A stretch of DNA of 64,000 nucleotides from Microbacterium azadirachtae (GTDB lineage: Bacteria > Actinomycetota > Actinomycetes > Actinomycetales > Microbacteriaceae): assembly GCF_000956545.1 (NCBI RefSeq), contig NZ_JYIT01000086.1:124001-188000 (forward strand). Direction: 5' to 3'. The notes under the pieces are model-generated. The model did no database searches. It worked only from the letters and a program-made list of their open reading frames with translations, and had not been told where the DNA came from. This document shows positions 46,053 to 58,348 of this stretch, one piece after another. Positions within the stretch are counted from its first letter, which is position 1, and every line of letters starts with the position of its first letter. The position numbers were made by a program, and so were the translations under genes.

Positions 46053-48046
46053 CTAGTCAGAAGGCGGGGTCGCCGAGGCATCGGAATCGGATCCGGCACC
46101 GGCCATCGCGAGCTCCTTGGCGGGGACCGCCTCGGACGCGAGGTGCACCCGGATCGCCTCGGCCAGAGCCGGACCGATCCCCTGCACCTCCTGGATCTCC
46201 GCGGCACTGGCCCGTCGCAGCGCGGCGACCGACCCGAAGTGCCGCAGCAGAGACTTGATCCGCGCGGCGCCCAGACCCGGGACCTCGCCCAGGATGGAGG
46301 CGATGTCGCGCTTGCGCCGCTTGCGCTGGTGGGTGATCGCGAAGCGGTGCGCCTCGTCGCGCAGCCGCTGCACGAGATAGAGGGCCTCGCTGGTCCGCGG
46401 CAGGATGACGGGGTACTCGTCGCCCGGCAGCCAGAGCTCCTCCAGCCGCTTGGCGATGCCGCACAGCGCGATGTCCGATCGTCCGGCATCCCGGAGCGCG
46501 CGCGCCGCCGCCTCGACCTGGGGCTTGCCGCCGTCGACGATCAGCAGTTGGGGCGGATACGCGAACCGCGGCCTGCGCCGCTCCGTGACGACCAGCTCCT
46601 CGCCCGGTTCCTGAGCCTGATGGAGAGCGCCGACCGGCCGCGCCTCCTCGGGCTCCTCGGGAGCATCGATGTGCGCGAGGCGACGACGCAGCACCTGGTA
46701 GATCGAGTCGGTGTCGTCGGTGGTCTCCGCGATGTTGAAGGAGCGGTACTGATCCTTGCGGGGCAGTCCGTCCTCGAACACCACCATCGATGCGACGACG
46801 TTCGTGCCGCCGAGGTGCGAGATGTCGTAGCACTCGATCCGCAGCGGCGCCTCGTCGAGTCCGAGCGCCTCCTGCAGATCCGTGAGCGCCTGCGTGCGGG
46901 TGGTGTAATCGCTCGATCGGCGCGTCTTGTGCCGGATCAGCGCCTGCTGCGCGTTGAGGGTGGCGGTGCGCATGAGCTCCGCACGCTGACCGCGCTGCGC
47001 GACGGCGATCTCGACCTTCCGGCCGCGGCGCTCCCGCAGCCACTCCTCCAGCTCCGCGGCGTCCTCGGGGAGCGACGGCACGAGCACGCGTCGCGGGACC
47101 TGATCGCCGCTCGCCTCGCCATACGCGCGCTGGAGGATCTGGTCCACGAGATCCGCCCCCGAGATGTCGATCTCCTTGTCGAGGGTCGACGCCCGCACGC
47201 CGCGCACGCGGCCTCCGCGGATCACGAAGTGCTGGATCGCAGCGGACAGCTCGTCCTCGGCGACGCCGAACAGATCCGCGTCCTCGTCCTGCGGCAGCAC
47301 CAGGGCGCTGCGGCCCAGCACCGCGTCGATCGACGCGAGCCTGTCGCGGTACTTCGCGGCGCTCTCGTAGTCCATCGCGGCCGACGCCTCGTGCATCCGC
47401 CGCGTGAGGTCACGCGTGAACCGCTCGTCACCGCCCTCCATGAACGCGATGAAGTCGTCGACCATCGCACGGTGCTCTGCGATCGTCACCGTCATCGAGC
47501 ACGGGCCGCCGCACTTCCCGATCTGCCCGGGGAAGCACGGACGCCCCGTCGCCATCGCCTTCCGATAGCTCGCATCGCTGCAGGTGCGGATCGGGAAGAC
47601 CCTGATCATCTGATCGATCGTGTCGTGGACGGTCCACACCTTCGGGTACGGGCCGAAGTACTTCGCCCCCGGGATCCGCCGATTGCGCGTGACGATCACC
47701 CTGGGCGCCTCATCGGCGAGCGTGATCGCCATGAACGGGTACGACTTGTCGTCCTTGTAGCGCACGTTGAAGGGCGGATCGAACTCCTTGATCCACATGT
47801 ACTCGAGCTGCAGCGAGTCGACGTCGGTCGGCACGACGGTCCATTCGACGGAGGCCGCCGTCGTGACCATCCGCCGCGTGCGCTCATGGAGCGTGCGCAG
47901 CGGTGCGAAGTAGTTCGACAGCCGCTGACGCAGGTTCTTCGCCTTGCCGACGTAGAGCACGCGCCCCTGCGCATCGCGGAACCGGTACACCCCGGGATCC
48001 GTCGGGATCTCCCCCGGCCTGGGCTTGTACGGGAGTTCTGCGGCCA

Positions 48047-48047
<1 letters not shown>
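46053..48047 (-). CDS. uvrC: Excinuclease ABC subunit UvrC
   Basis: Makes the two incisions in nucleotide excision repair. The 664 residues comprise the GIY-YIG nuclease ([20 protein letters not shown], about 17-36), a four-cysteine segment (C156, C171, C179, C183), the UVR helix pair that binds UvrB (about 205-240), the RNase H-like 5'-incision domain ([27 protein letters not shown]) and a C-terminal double helix-hairpin-helix ([23 protein letters not shown]). The start shares one base with the uvrA stop (TGATG). Part of uvrA-uvrC-rapZ-whiA. Confidence 0.97.
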
Positions 48048-50965
<2,918 letters not shown>

Positions 50966-50971
50966 CCGTCA

Positions 50972-50977
50972 AGTCTA
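50972..50977 (-). promoter_or_regulatory. Probable -10 box of leaderless uvrA transcript
   Basis: TAGACT on the minus strand ends six bases before the GTG of uvrA and overlaps the TAG stop of the preceding gene (50975-50977). No LexA-type site is visible nearby. Confidence 0.45.
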
Positions 50978-51544
50978 GGAGCGGCCTCCGACATTGGCGC
51001 CGGTCGCCGGATCGTCGGTGCTCGCCGGATCCGGTCCGGCGACCGTGGACAGCCGCAGCACGGTCGCGCTCGCACCCGCGAGCACCGCCGCGCCGAGCGG
51101 TGCCAGCCAGGAGAACCCCGGGCCGTGCAGGGGCGGAACGGCCAGCACGACCGCCGCCGCCACCGTCTGCGCGATCGCCTGGATCACGAGCAGCCGCCGC
51201 ACGCCGGGGAGCAGCACGCGGAGCCGGATCCGCGAGTGCCACGGCACCGCCCAGGCCCAGGACGCGACGACGTGCGCGACGTGCACCAGCAGCACGGCCA
51301 GCGCGGTGCGCACCGCGGACGGCTCGGTCAGGACCACCCCCATCGCCAGACAGGCGATGGCGACCCACGACCCCATCGTTCGCGGGATCAGCACCGAGAG
51401 CAGTGCGGAGAGGACCGCGATCGTCCACCACATCGGATAAGGGTTCAGCAGCAGCACGCCGCCGACGATCAGCCCCGCCGCGCCCACCCGCAGCACCGGC
51501 GCCGGCATCGACCCCGGAACCCGCAGCTCATGAGCGTGCGTCAT
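50975..51544 (-). CDS. Hypothetical membrane protein of the MoxR/DUF58 module
   Basis: A 189-residue integral membrane protein with about five to six hydrophobic segments, among them [33 protein letters not shown] and [19 protein letters not shown]. The cytoplasmic C-terminus is short and polar. I do not recognise a named family. The start ATG at 51544 overlaps the DUF58 gene stop (ATGA), so it is the last member of the five-gene DUF4129-MoxR-DUF58 operon. Expected to act with that module at the membrane; function unknown. Confidence 0.75.
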   Translation of the reverse strand: MTHAHELRVPGSMPAPVLRVGAAGLIVGGVLLLNPYPMWWTIAVLSALLSVLIPRTMGSWVAIACLAMGVVLTEPSAVRTALAVLLVHVAHVVASWAWAVPWHSRIRLRVLLPGVRRLLVIQAIAQTVAAAVVLAVPPLHGPGFSWLAPLGAAVLAGASATVLRLSTVAGPDPASTDDPATGANVGGRS

Positions 51545-52848
51545 CGTCCCGCCCTCCGCCCGCGTTCCCGCTGCATCCGGCGGGCCGCGATCCTCAGGTC
51601 CGTCGCCGCGTCCTCCGCCGACCACGCGACGACCTCCACCCCGGCGCCCCGAAGGTCCTGGAGGACGCCGGCGCGCTCGAGCAGGAGGGTCCGCATCGCG
51701 AGGGTCTGCACGGCTGTCAGGCGCTCGGTCCGCGGAGGAGGCAGCACGTCGACGGCGACCACGGCCTGCCCACTCGCGCTCCAGCGCAGTGCGAGGTCGG
51801 CCGCCGCCCCGTCGGAGAAGGTCGACAGGATGAAGACGATCGACCCCGGCGGCACCGGCGGGGTGCGCCGGTACCGCGTGCCGTCGCCGTCTGCGCCGAC
51901 GCCGGCGATCACGCCGCGCAACCGCTCCAGATGACGTGCGCCGGAGCCGCTCCGCACCGAGCGCCCGCCGGGTGCAAGGGCGTGGAAGGCCACACGATCC
52001 CCGGCGTCGATCGCCGACGCGGCGATCGACAGGGCCGCTTCACGCCCGAGATCCATCGAGGTGGGCCCGCTGCGCGCCGTCGCGCCGCTCCCCCACGTCG
52101 CCACGACGGCCCCGAGGTCGTCGACCGCATCCAGGGCGACGACGACGGCGCTGTCGCTGAGGGCGTTCGTGCGCCGCACCAGGAGGTCTCCCGGACGCCG
52201 CGCCATGCGCGCGGTCGCACGCCAGTCCACCCGGCGCAGCTCGTCACCGGGCCCGAACGGATGGATGTCGCGGAAGTCCCCTCCACTGCCCCCGCGCCGC
52301 CCCTCGTGCCCGCCGTGCAGACCGATCAGCCGCGGCGACAGCGGCAGTTCGGCCGCACGGCGCGTTCCCGGGGCGGCGTTCCAGATCGCCGCCACCCGCG
52401 GGAGCGGGATGCTCGCCCACGATGCGTCGTGCTGCAGGGCACGAGCGGTCACCGCCAGGGCCTCCCCCGGACCGGAATGCAGGATCCGCGTGCGCGCGGT
52501 CGCCGCCTCCCCCGGTCCCGTCTCGACGGCTCCGGTGCGCTCGCCGCCCTGATCGACCGCGAGCTGGATCCACTCGGCGTCTCCTCCGACCTCGATCCGC
52601 CCCTCCACGGCGCCGGTGTCCGGCTCCGCGTCGAGCGTCAGAGCGAGCTGCACGGATCCGGCATGCGGAGGCCGGAACAGAGCCCAGGCGCCGGCGAGGG
52701 CGAGCGGGAGGCCCACCGCGATGACATCAGGGCGGCCCAGCACGAGGCCCGCGCCGGCGAGGAGAACCGCACCGGCGAGCGCCGACGCGGGAACGGGCGT
52801 CCGCCTCCAGTGCAGCGGAGCGTCCTTCGTCGAGCGCACGCCGATCAT
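51541..52848 (-). CDS. DUF58 domain-containing protein
   Basis: 435 residues. Two hydrophobic helices near the N-terminus (about 18-65) anchor the protein. A beta-rich domain follows, then the DUF58 signature DIHPFGPGDELRRVDWRATAR at about 200-220 (shown in part). A von Willebrand A-like fold comes after, with VVVALDAVDDLGA and SIVFILSTFSDG at metal-site positions. DUF58 proteins almost always travel with MoxR AAA+ ATPases, as here, and the pair is thought to assemble or activate other complexes (family knowledge). Start and stop overlap the neighbours by four bases. Confidence 0.88.
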   Translation of the reverse strand: MIGVRSTKDAPLHWRRTPVPASALAGAVLLAGAGLVLGRPDVIAVGLPLALAGAWALFRPPHAGSVQLALTLDAEPDTGAVEGRIEVGGDAEWIQLAVDQGGERTGAVETGPGEAATARTRILHSGPGEALAVTARALQHDASWASIPLPRVAAIWNAAPGTRRAAELPLSPRLIGLHGGHEGRRGGSGGDFRDIHPFGPGDELRRVDWRATARMARRPGDLLVRRTNALSDSAVVVALDAVDDLGAVVATWGSGATARSGPTSMDLGREAALSIAASAIDAGDRVAFHALAPGGRSVRSGSGARHLERLRGVIAGVGADGDGTRYRRTPPVPPGSIVFILSTFSDGAAADLALRWSASGQAVVAVDVLPPPRTERLTAVQTLAMRTLLLERAGVLQDLRGAGVEVVAWSAEDAATDLRIAARRMQRERGRRAGR

Positions 52849-53840
52849 GCGCGGAGTGCTCCCTCCCGCGCGACCGTGGGCGGAACGGGGGTCGTCCCGA
52901 CGACGCCCGCGACGACGGTCGCCGGATCCACTCCCTGCGCCCATGCCTGGGGCGTCAGCGTGAGGCGGTGGGCCAGCACAGGGACGGCGACGCGCTTGAG
53001 GTCGTCGGGCCGCACGTACCCGCGCCCCTCGATCGCCGCGACGGCACGCGCGAGCAGGATCAGCGCCTGAGACCCTCGTGGCGACGCCCCGACCGCGACG
53101 TTCTGCGCCGTGCGGGTGCCCCGGGCGAGCGCCACCGCGTAGCGGATGAGATCCGCCTCGACATGGATCCGTTCGACGGCCGCCTGGATCCGCCACAGCT
53201 CCTCCGCGTCGATGACCGCGTCCACCTCGGCGTGCTCACGCCGGCGCCGGATGCGCTGGGCGACGATCCCCACCTCGTCCTCCTGGACGGGGTACCCCAC
53301 GGCCAGTCGCACCATGAAGCGGTCCAGCTGAGCCTCGGGCAGCGCAAAGGTGCCCTCGTACTCGATGGGGTTCGAGGTCGCGATCACGTGGAAGGGCTCG
53401 GGGAGCGGATAGCGTCGGCCCTCGACCGTCACCTGACGCTCGGCCATGGCCTCGAGCATCGCGGACTGCGTCTTCGGGGTGGTGCGGTTGATCTCGTCGG
53501 CGAGCAGCAGGCCGGTGAAGATCGGCCCCGGCCGGAACCGGAAGTCCCCCGTGTCCGGCGCGTAGACGAACGACCCGGTGACGTCGCCGGGCAGCATGTC
53601 GGGCGTGCACTGCAGCCGGCGGAACTCCAGCCCCAGGGCGGCCGCGAGGCTGCGGGCGGCAAGGGTCTTGCCCAGGCCGGGGACGTCCTCGAACAGCACG
53701 TGGCCCCCCGCGAGGATCGTGGCGAGCGCCAGGGTGAGCGGCTCGTCCATGCCGACCACCACCGCGCGCACGCGGTCGAGGATCTGCGCGGCCGTCCGCG
53801 TGATGTCGGTGATGTCGTCGCCGGTCTGCTCCGAGGTCAT
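52845..53840 (-). CDS. MoxR-family AAA+ ATPase
   Basis: Chaperone-like AAA+ protein of 331 residues. Walker A is in FEDVPGLGKTLAARSLA (about 50-66), Walker B in LLLADEINRTTPKTQSAMLE, sensor 1 in HVIATSNPIEYEGTF and the lid with ALILLARAVAAIEGRGYVRP. The subgroup is the MRP type that accompanies DUF58 and often transglutaminase/DUF4129 proteins. It overlaps DUF58 downstream and the small membrane-protein gene upstream by four bases each. Probable role: ATP-driven maturation of the membrane partners encoded in this operon. Confidence 0.93.
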   Translation of the reverse strand: MTSEQTGDDITDITRTAAQILDRVRAVVVGMDEPLTLALATILAGGHVLFEDVPGLGKTLAARSLAAALGLEFRRLQCTPDMLPGDVTGSFVYAPDTGDFRFRPGPIFTGLLLADEINRTTPKTQSAMLEAMAERQVTVEGRRYPLPEPFHVIATSNPIEYEGTFALPEAQLDRFMVRLAVGYPVQEDEVGIVAQRIRRRREHAEVDAVIDAEELWRIQAAVERIHVEADLIRYAVALARGTRTAQNVAVGASPRGSQALILLARAVAAIEGRGYVRPDDLKRVAVPVLAHRLTLTPQAWAQGVDPATVVAGVVGTTPVPPTVAREGALRA

Positions 53841-54310
53841 GGGCTCTCCTGGGTCGAAGGGACGAGGGGCTGCTCAAGAGCGCGCAGCAGGCTCTCGAGG
53901 TCTTCACGGCGCAGGACCGGTCCGGTCAGGGCCGCATGCGCTCCGGCGCCGAGAACGGCGTCCACGTCGGCCGGGTCCGCCGTCTCCGGCGGGAGTCCGT
54001 GCTCGCGCAGACGGCGTTCGGCGAGCGCAGTGATCCGGCGACGGAGCGACGGCCCGACCATCCCTGTACGGGTGTCGATCGACCAGGCGAGCCGAGCGAC
54101 CTCCGATCCCCGCTGCAGCGGCTGCGGCGGCGCCGGCGGCCAGGGACCCGCCTCATCGAGGAAGCTCTGCCGTGCGATCAGCAGCGCCGCGGCGAAGACG
54201 AGGATCCACGCCGCCCCGAAGACGAGCGGCACTCCGAGGAAGCCGAGGAACAGCACGACGGGGACGCCGAGGACGATCCAGACCGCCGTCATCACGATCG
54301 GACGCCTCAT
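53837..54310 (-). CDS. Hypothetical membrane protein upstream of moxR
   Basis: 157 residues from the ATG at 54310, which has GAGGA at a good distance and overlaps the DUF4129 stop (ATGA). Two adjacent hydrophobic segments (IVMTAVWIVLGVPVVLFLGF, shown in part, and GVPLVFGAAWILVFAAALLI) precede a soluble, Arg-rich C-terminal half with RRRITALAERRLREHGLPPE. Not recognised as a named family. Its place between DUF4129 and MoxR implies a role in the same complex. A start at 54316 is also possible. Confidence 0.72.
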   Translation of the reverse strand: MRRPIVMTAVWIVLGVPVVLFLGFLGVPLVFGAAWILVFAAALLIARQSFLDEAGPWPPAPPQPLQRGSEVARLAWSIDTRTGMVGPSLRRRITALAERRLREHGLPPETADPADVDAVLGAGAHAALTGPVLRREDLESLLRALEQPLVPSTQESP

Positions 54311-55017
54311 CGCCATTCCTCCTCGATGGCGGCGAGGCATCGTCGCGCGGCGGCGCGCGCCCGCTCGTCTGCGGGCACCCCGCCGAACCGCACCGACTCG
54401 TAGAGGGCCAGCAGCGTCTCCACCTCAGCATCACGTCCGGGGCGTCGCCGCAGGATCCTCACGGTGAACTCGCCGGGCGTCTCCGACTCGGCCCTCGCCC
54501 GGCCGGCGCGTGCGGACGCCTGCTCCAGCTCCACCCAGGCGGCGACGATCGCATCGCTCGGATCCCGGTGCTCGTCGATCGCCTGCTGCGCGTCGACGGC
54601 GGCGTCCCGGATCGCACCGGCGTCGACGCTGTCGTCGGAGGCCATCGCAGGCTGGCCGACATCGACCGCGCCGCCCTCCTGGCGACCCAGCGGACGCGCC
54701 GCCCAGAGCGCCCGGACCACGCGCCACAACAGCCAGCCGAGCAGCAGCAGCCCGACGACTGCCATCACGATCGCGATGACCGATGCGATGGCCGCGAGCA
54801 GCGGGAGATCCGGCAGCCGCTGACCGATCGACGGCCCCGCCGTCTGTCCGCCGGACGACGGGGTGGGCGCCGGAGGCCTGCGATCGAGCAGGAGGTTGCC
54901 GAACTGGGGCACGCCCTGGAGCGAGGCGATGGCCATGAGCAGCACGGTCACGAGCACCACGAGCGCCAGCGCTCCCGGGAGCGGGAGCGACCGCAGACGC
55001 CGGTCGTCGTGGACCAT
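54307..55017 (-). CDS. DUF4129 domain-containing membrane protein
   Basis: 236 residues: one N-terminal transmembrane helix, an extracytoplasmic Pro/Ser/Gly linker, a second helix at about 75-100, and the cytoplasmic DUF4129 domain. That domain shows AAWVELEQASARAG, RAESETPGEFTVRILRR and LLALYESVRFGGVPADERA. DUF4129 occurs fused to or next to transglutaminase-like TgpA proteins and MoxR/DUF58. No transglutaminase gene is present here. First gene of the operon, 63 bp downstream of the marR start region on the same strand. Confidence 0.85.
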   Translation of the reverse strand: MVHDDRRLRSLPLPGALALVVLVTVLLMAIASLQGVPQFGNLLLDRRPPAPTPSSGGQTAGPSIGQRLPDLPLLAAIASVIAIVMAVVGLLLLGWLLWRVVRALWAARPLGRQEGGAVDVGQPAMASDDSVDAGAIRDAAVDAQQAIDEHRDPSDAIVAAWVELEQASARAGRARAESETPGEFTVRILRRRPGRDAEVETLLALYESVRFGGVPADERARAAARRCLAAIEEEWR

Positions 55018-55080
55018 GTCCTCACCCTATGCGGCGGTCGGCCCGGCCGTGCGACGCCGTGTCAGGTCGGCGCCTCGGGC

Positions 55081-55524
55081 TCAGAGGTCGACGGCGCCCG
55101 CGAACCGGGTCAGAGCGTCGCGGACCGCTTCGACCTCCGGCACCGTCATGCCGAGCCGCGCCATGACCTGGCGAGGGACGTCCACTGCCTTGGCCCGGAG
55201 CGCGACGCCCTTCGGAGTGAGCGCGATGTCGAGCCGGCGCTCATCCGCGCTGCTGCGCCGCCGCTCGATGAGGCCGTCCGCCTCCAGCCGCTTGACCAGG
55301 GGCGAGGCGGTCGCCGGCTCCATGGCGAGGGCCGCAGCCAGATCCCCGAGCGAGCGCGGCGATTCCTCCCAGAGCGCCAGCATCGCGAGGTACTGCGGAT
55401 GCGTCAGGCCGAGCGGCTCGAGGATCGGGCGGTACACCGCCACCACGTTGCGGGCTGCGGTCACGAGCGCGAAGCACAGCTGGTTGTCCAGCCGGAGAAG
55501 GTCGTCGGTCGTGGTCTCGCTCAC
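55081..55524 (-). CDS. MarR-family transcriptional regulator
   Basis: 147 residues from the GTG at 55524. A winged helix-turn-helix lies in the middle: YLAMLALWEESPRSLGDLAA, then ALAMEPATASPLVKRLEADG as recognition helix and the wing RRRSSADERRLDIALTPKG. Terminal helices form the dimer interface. No cysteine stands out as a redox sensor; the ligand is unknown. The GTG has TACCAT seven bases upstream, so the mRNA is likely leaderless. The 12-bp palindrome at 55555-55566 in the divergent gap is the likely operator for this gene and the divergent small gene. Confidence 0.88.
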   Translation of the reverse strand: MSETTTDDLLRLDNQLCFALVTAARNVVAVYRPILEPLGLTHPQYLAMLALWEESPRSLGDLAAALAMEPATASPLVKRLEADGLIERRRSSADERRLDIALTPKGVALRAKAVDVPRQVMARLGMTVPEVEAVRDALTRFAGAVDL

Positions 55525-55554
55525 GGATCCGATGGTACCAAACTGCCCTAATCG

Positions 55555-55566
55555 TTAGTACACTAA
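55555..55566. promoter_or_regulatory. Palindromic MarR-type operator
   Basis: TTAGT-AC-ACTAA is a perfect inverted repeat in the 47-bp divergent gap. It overlaps TACACT (55559-55564), the probable -10 box of the plus-strand gene, and lies in the -35/-45 region of marR. AT-rich against a GC-rich background. Confidence 0.6.
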
Positions 55567-55571
55567 TGATC

Positions 55572-55817
55572 ATGGTGAACACTCCGACCGAGCACACGCC
55601 GCTCCGCCAGCGCATCCGTGATGCGGGTGGACTCTACGCCTGGATCAACACGAACCTCATCCGGTTCGCCGGTCCGGCTTCCGTCGGCCCGTATGAGGCG
55701 ACGCCGCCGCCGTCCGACGCCGAGCGCGCTCAGCGCGGCTGCCCGCTGTGCGGCGCACCGATGACGGCGCACGAGATCGACCGCAGCGGGCCGAAACCGC
55801 TCATGCACTGCCCCTGA
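55572..55817 (+). CDS. Small protein with a C-terminal Cys-pair motif, divergent from marR
   Basis: 81 residues from the ATG at 55572 (an in-frame ATG at 55566 is also possible). The N-terminal part LRQRIRDAGGLYAWINTNLI is helical. The C-terminus carries CPLCGAPMTAHEIDRSGPKP then MHCP, two zinc-ribbon-like knuckles (CPLC plus HxxD/HC). Not recognised as a characterised family. TACACT seven bases upstream overlaps the MarR palindrome, so it is probably the regulator's main target. No membrane segment. Confidence 0.72.
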   Translation: MVNTPTEHTPLRQRIRDAGGLYAWINTNLIRFAGPASVGPYEATPPPSDAERAQRGCPLCGAPMTAHEIDRSGPKPLMHCP

Positions 55818-55844
55818 GCACGCAGCAGCCGCCGGACCTGCCCG

Positions 55845-56177
55845 TCAGACGCCTTCCGCGTCCTCGCGGGCGAGGTCGATCCAGCCCATGAGCGCCGCGT
55901 CGTCGGCGACGGCCTCGGCTGAGACGTCGAGCCAGTTGTCGCTCATCGTGCGCGCCCCCATCACCGCGCGCGACACTCCGGGCTCGGTGATCAGGGCGGC
56001 CGCGCGCTCCGCCGCGACCCGCACGAGCAGCGTGCCGCCTTTGCGCGCGCCGACGAGGATCCGGCCTTCGCTCAGGAAGGCGCGACTGCCGAACATCGCC
56101 CGCTCCTCGATCTCGCCCTCACCGCCGAGCAGCGCGCGGATGCGGTCCGCCAGCTCGACGACCGCCGGATCCGCCAT
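55845..56177 (-). CDS. TfoX N-terminal domain-containing protein
   Basis: 110-residue cytoplasmic protein. ERAMFGSRAFLSEGRILVGA followed by GTLLVRVAAERAAALI and VMGARTMSDNWLDVSAE matches the TfoX/Sxy N-terminal domain. In Haemophilus and Vibrio, TfoX promotes competence gene expression. Stand-alone N-domain proteins in actinobacteria have no proven competence role, so the name should not be read as a function. It lies 43 bp upstream of the uvrB stop on the same strand but converges with the small Cys-protein gene. Confidence 0.85.
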   Translation of the reverse strand: MADPAVVELADRIRALLGGEGEIEERAMFGSRAFLSEGRILVGARKGGTLLVRVAAERAAALITEPGVSRAVMGARTMSDNWLDVSAEAVADDAALMGWIDLAREDAEGV

Positions 56178-56220
56178 GCTCCCGCCTTCCTCAGCGTCGC
56201 CTTGCGCGCTCAGACACGCC

Positions 56221-58290
56221 TCAGGCGTGTCCCGCCCGCTCCATCGCGCGCAGCTCCTTCTTCAGGTCCTGCACTTCGTCACGCAGTCGCGCTGCGAGCT
56301 CGAACTTGAGCTCACCCGCCGCGGCGAGCATCTGCGAGGAGAGATCCGCGATCGTCTCCTCCAGCTGGATCGCACCCTCGGCGGCGATGCCTTCGCGGCG
56401 CAGATTCGGCGTCGGCGACTTGCCCCGGCCCGACTTCGTACGCTTGGACAGCAGCTCGGCCGTGTCGGCGCCTTCGCGCGCGAGCACATCGGTGATGTCG
56501 GCGATACGCTTGCGCAGCGGCTGCGGATCGATGCCGTTGGCGGTGTTGTACGCGATCTGCTTCTCCCGCCGCCGCTCGGTCTCCTCGATCGCCTTCGCCA
56601 TCGAGTCGGTGACCGTGTCGGCATACATGTGCACCTGGCCCGACACGTTGCGGGCGGCGCGGCCGATCGTCTGGATGAGCGAGGTGCCGCTGCGGAGGAA
56701 GCCCTCCTTGTCTGCGTCGAGGATCGCGACGAGCGACACCTCGGGCAGGTCGAGTCCTTCCCGGAGCAGGTTGATGCCGACCAGGACGTCGTAGACGCCG
56801 GCTCGGAGTTCGGTGAGCAGCTCCACGCGTCGCAGCGTGTCGACGTCCGAGTGCAGATAGCGCACGCGGACCCCGTGCTCGCCGAGGAAGTCGGTCAGCT
56901 CCTCCGCCATCTTCTTGGTGAGGGTGGTGACCAGCACGCGCTCGTCCCGCGCGACCCGGATCCGGATCTCCTCGAGCAGATCGTCGATCTGCCCCTTCGA
57001 CGGCTTCACCACGATCTCGGGATCGACGAGGCCCGTCGGCCGGATGATCTGCTCGACCACGCCGTCTGCGATGCCCATCTCGTACTTCCCCGGCGTCGCG
57101 GAGAGGTAGACGGTCTGCCCGATGCGCTTGGTGAACTCATCCCATCGCAGCGGGCGGTTGTCCAGGGCGCTCGGCAGCCGGAAGCCGTGGTCGACGAGAG
57201 TGCGCTTGCGCGACGCGTCGCCCTCGTACATCGCGCCGATCTGCGGCACGGTGACGTGCGACTCGTCGATGACGAGCAGGAAGTCGTCGGGGAAGAAGTC
57301 GAGCAGGGTGTGCGGCGGCTCTCCGGCCTCGCGGCCGTCCATGTGCCGCGAGTAGTTCTCGATGCCGGAGCAGAAGCCGAGCTGCTGCAGCATCTCGAGA
57401 TCGAACGTCGTCCGCATGCGCAGTCGCTGCGCCTCCAGCAGCTTGCCCTGCCGCTCGAGTTCTGCGAGGCGCTCCGTGAGCTCGTCCTCGATCTGGCCGA
57501 TCGCACGCTGCACCACGTCGGTGCCGGCCACATAGTGCGACGCCGGGAAGATCGGCACGGAGTCGAGCTTCGCGATCACCTCACCGGTCAGCGGGTGCAG
57601 CGAGTACAGCGCCTCGATCTCGTCGCCGAACAGCTCGATGCGGATCGCATGCTCCTCGTAGACCGGGATGATCTCGATGGTGTCGCCGCGCACGCGGAAG
57701 TTCCCGCGGGAGAAGTCGACGTCGTTGCGGTTGTACTGCATGGCGATGAACTGGCGGATGAGAGCGTCGCGGTCGTACCGCTCCCCCACCTGCAGCGCCA
57801 CCATCGCGCGCAGGTACTCCTCGGGAGCACCGAGACCGTAGATGCACGAGACGGTCGAGACGACCACTACGTCGCGGCGGCTGAGGAGTGAATTCGTCGT
57901 CGAGTGGCGCAGGCGCTCGACCTCGGCGTTGACCGACGAGTCCTTCTCGATGAAGGTGTCCGTCTGCGGCACGTACGCCTCGGGCTGGTAGTAGTCGTAG
58001 TACGAGACGAAGTACTCGACCGCGTTGTTCGGCATGAGGTCGCGGAACTCGTTCGCGAGCTGGGCGGCGAGCGTCTTGTTGTGCGCGAGGACGAGCGTGG
58101 GCCGCTGCACCTGCTCGATGAGCCAGGCTGTCGTCGCGGACTTTCCCGTTCCCGTGGCGCCGAGCAGCACCACGTCGGTCTCACCGGCGTTGATGCGCGC
58201 CGCAAGCTCGGCGATCGCCTGCGGCTGATCTCCCGCGGGCGCGTACTCCGAGACGACTTCGAACGGCCGGACCGAACGTGTGGGTTGCAT
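56221..58290 (-). CDS. uvrB: Excinuclease ABC subunit UvrB
   Basis: Helicase-like damage-verification subunit. The 689 residues have Walker A GATGTGKS near 43-50, the DNA-separating beta-hairpin ([20 protein letters not shown]) at about 92-112, helicase motifs including [11 protein letters not shown] and the motif V/VI region ([26 protein letters not shown]), and a C-terminal UVR domain that contacts UvrC. ATG at 58290 with TAGTGT six bases upstream, so probably leaderless. It is about 5 kb from uvrA with unrelated genes between. Complete and typical. Confidence 0.97.
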   Translation of the reverse strand: MQPTRSVRPFEVVSEYAPAGDQPQAIAELAARINAGETDVVLLGATGTGKSATTAWLIEQVQRPTLVLAHNKTLAAQLANEFRDLMPNNAVEYFVSYYDYYQPEAYVPQTDTFIEKDSSVNAEVERLRHSTTNSLLSRRDVVVVSTVSCIYGLGAPEEYLRAMVALQVGERYDRDALIRQFIAMQYNRNDVDFSRGNFRVRGDTIEIIPVYEEHAIRIELFGDEIEALYSLHPLTGEVIAKLDSVPIFPASHYVAGTDVVQRAIGQIEDELTERLAELERQGKLLEAQRLRMRTTFDLEMLQQLGFCSGIENYSRHMDGREAGEPPHTLLDFFPDDFLLVIDESHVTVPQIGAMYEGDASRKRTLVDHGFRLPSALDNRPLRWDEFTKRIGQTVYLSATPGKYEMGIADGVVEQIIRPTGLVDPEIVVKPSKGQIDDLLEEIRIRVARDERVLVTTLTKKMAEELTDFLGEHGVRVRYLHSDVDTLRRVELLTELRAGVYDVLVGINLLREGLDLPEVSLVAILDADKEGFLRSGTSLIQTIGRAARNVSGQVHMYADTVTDSMAKAIEETERRREKQIAYNTANGIDPQPLRKRIADITDVLAREGADTAELLSKRTKSGRGKSPTPNLRREGIAAEGAIQLEETIADLSSQMLAAAGELKFELAARLRDEVQDLKKELRAMERAGHA

Positions 58291-58296
58291 CCCTTA

Positions 58297-58302
58297 ACAC
58301 TA
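58297..58302 (-). promoter_or_regulatory. Probable -10 box of leaderless uvrB transcript
   Basis: TAGTGT on the minus strand ends six bases before the ATG and directly abuts the terminator stem of the upstream Tat-protein gene. Confidence 0.45.
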
Positions 58303-58338
58303 CGAGGGGCTTCCGACATCGGCGCCGGAAGCCCCTCG
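58303..58338 (-). terminator. Terminator after the Tat-protein gene
   Basis: CGAGGGGCTTCCG (58303-58315) pairs perfectly with 58326-58338 around a ten-base loop. It lies ten bases past the stop at 58349, immediately before the uvrB -10 box. Confidence 0.75.
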
Positions 58339-58348
58339 CAGAGCAGAC

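Noticed and set aside
55845-56177. TfoX-like protein as evidence for natural competence
   Set aside because: Only the N-terminal domain is present and no competence genes are nearby; such proteins are common in bacteria not known to be competent.
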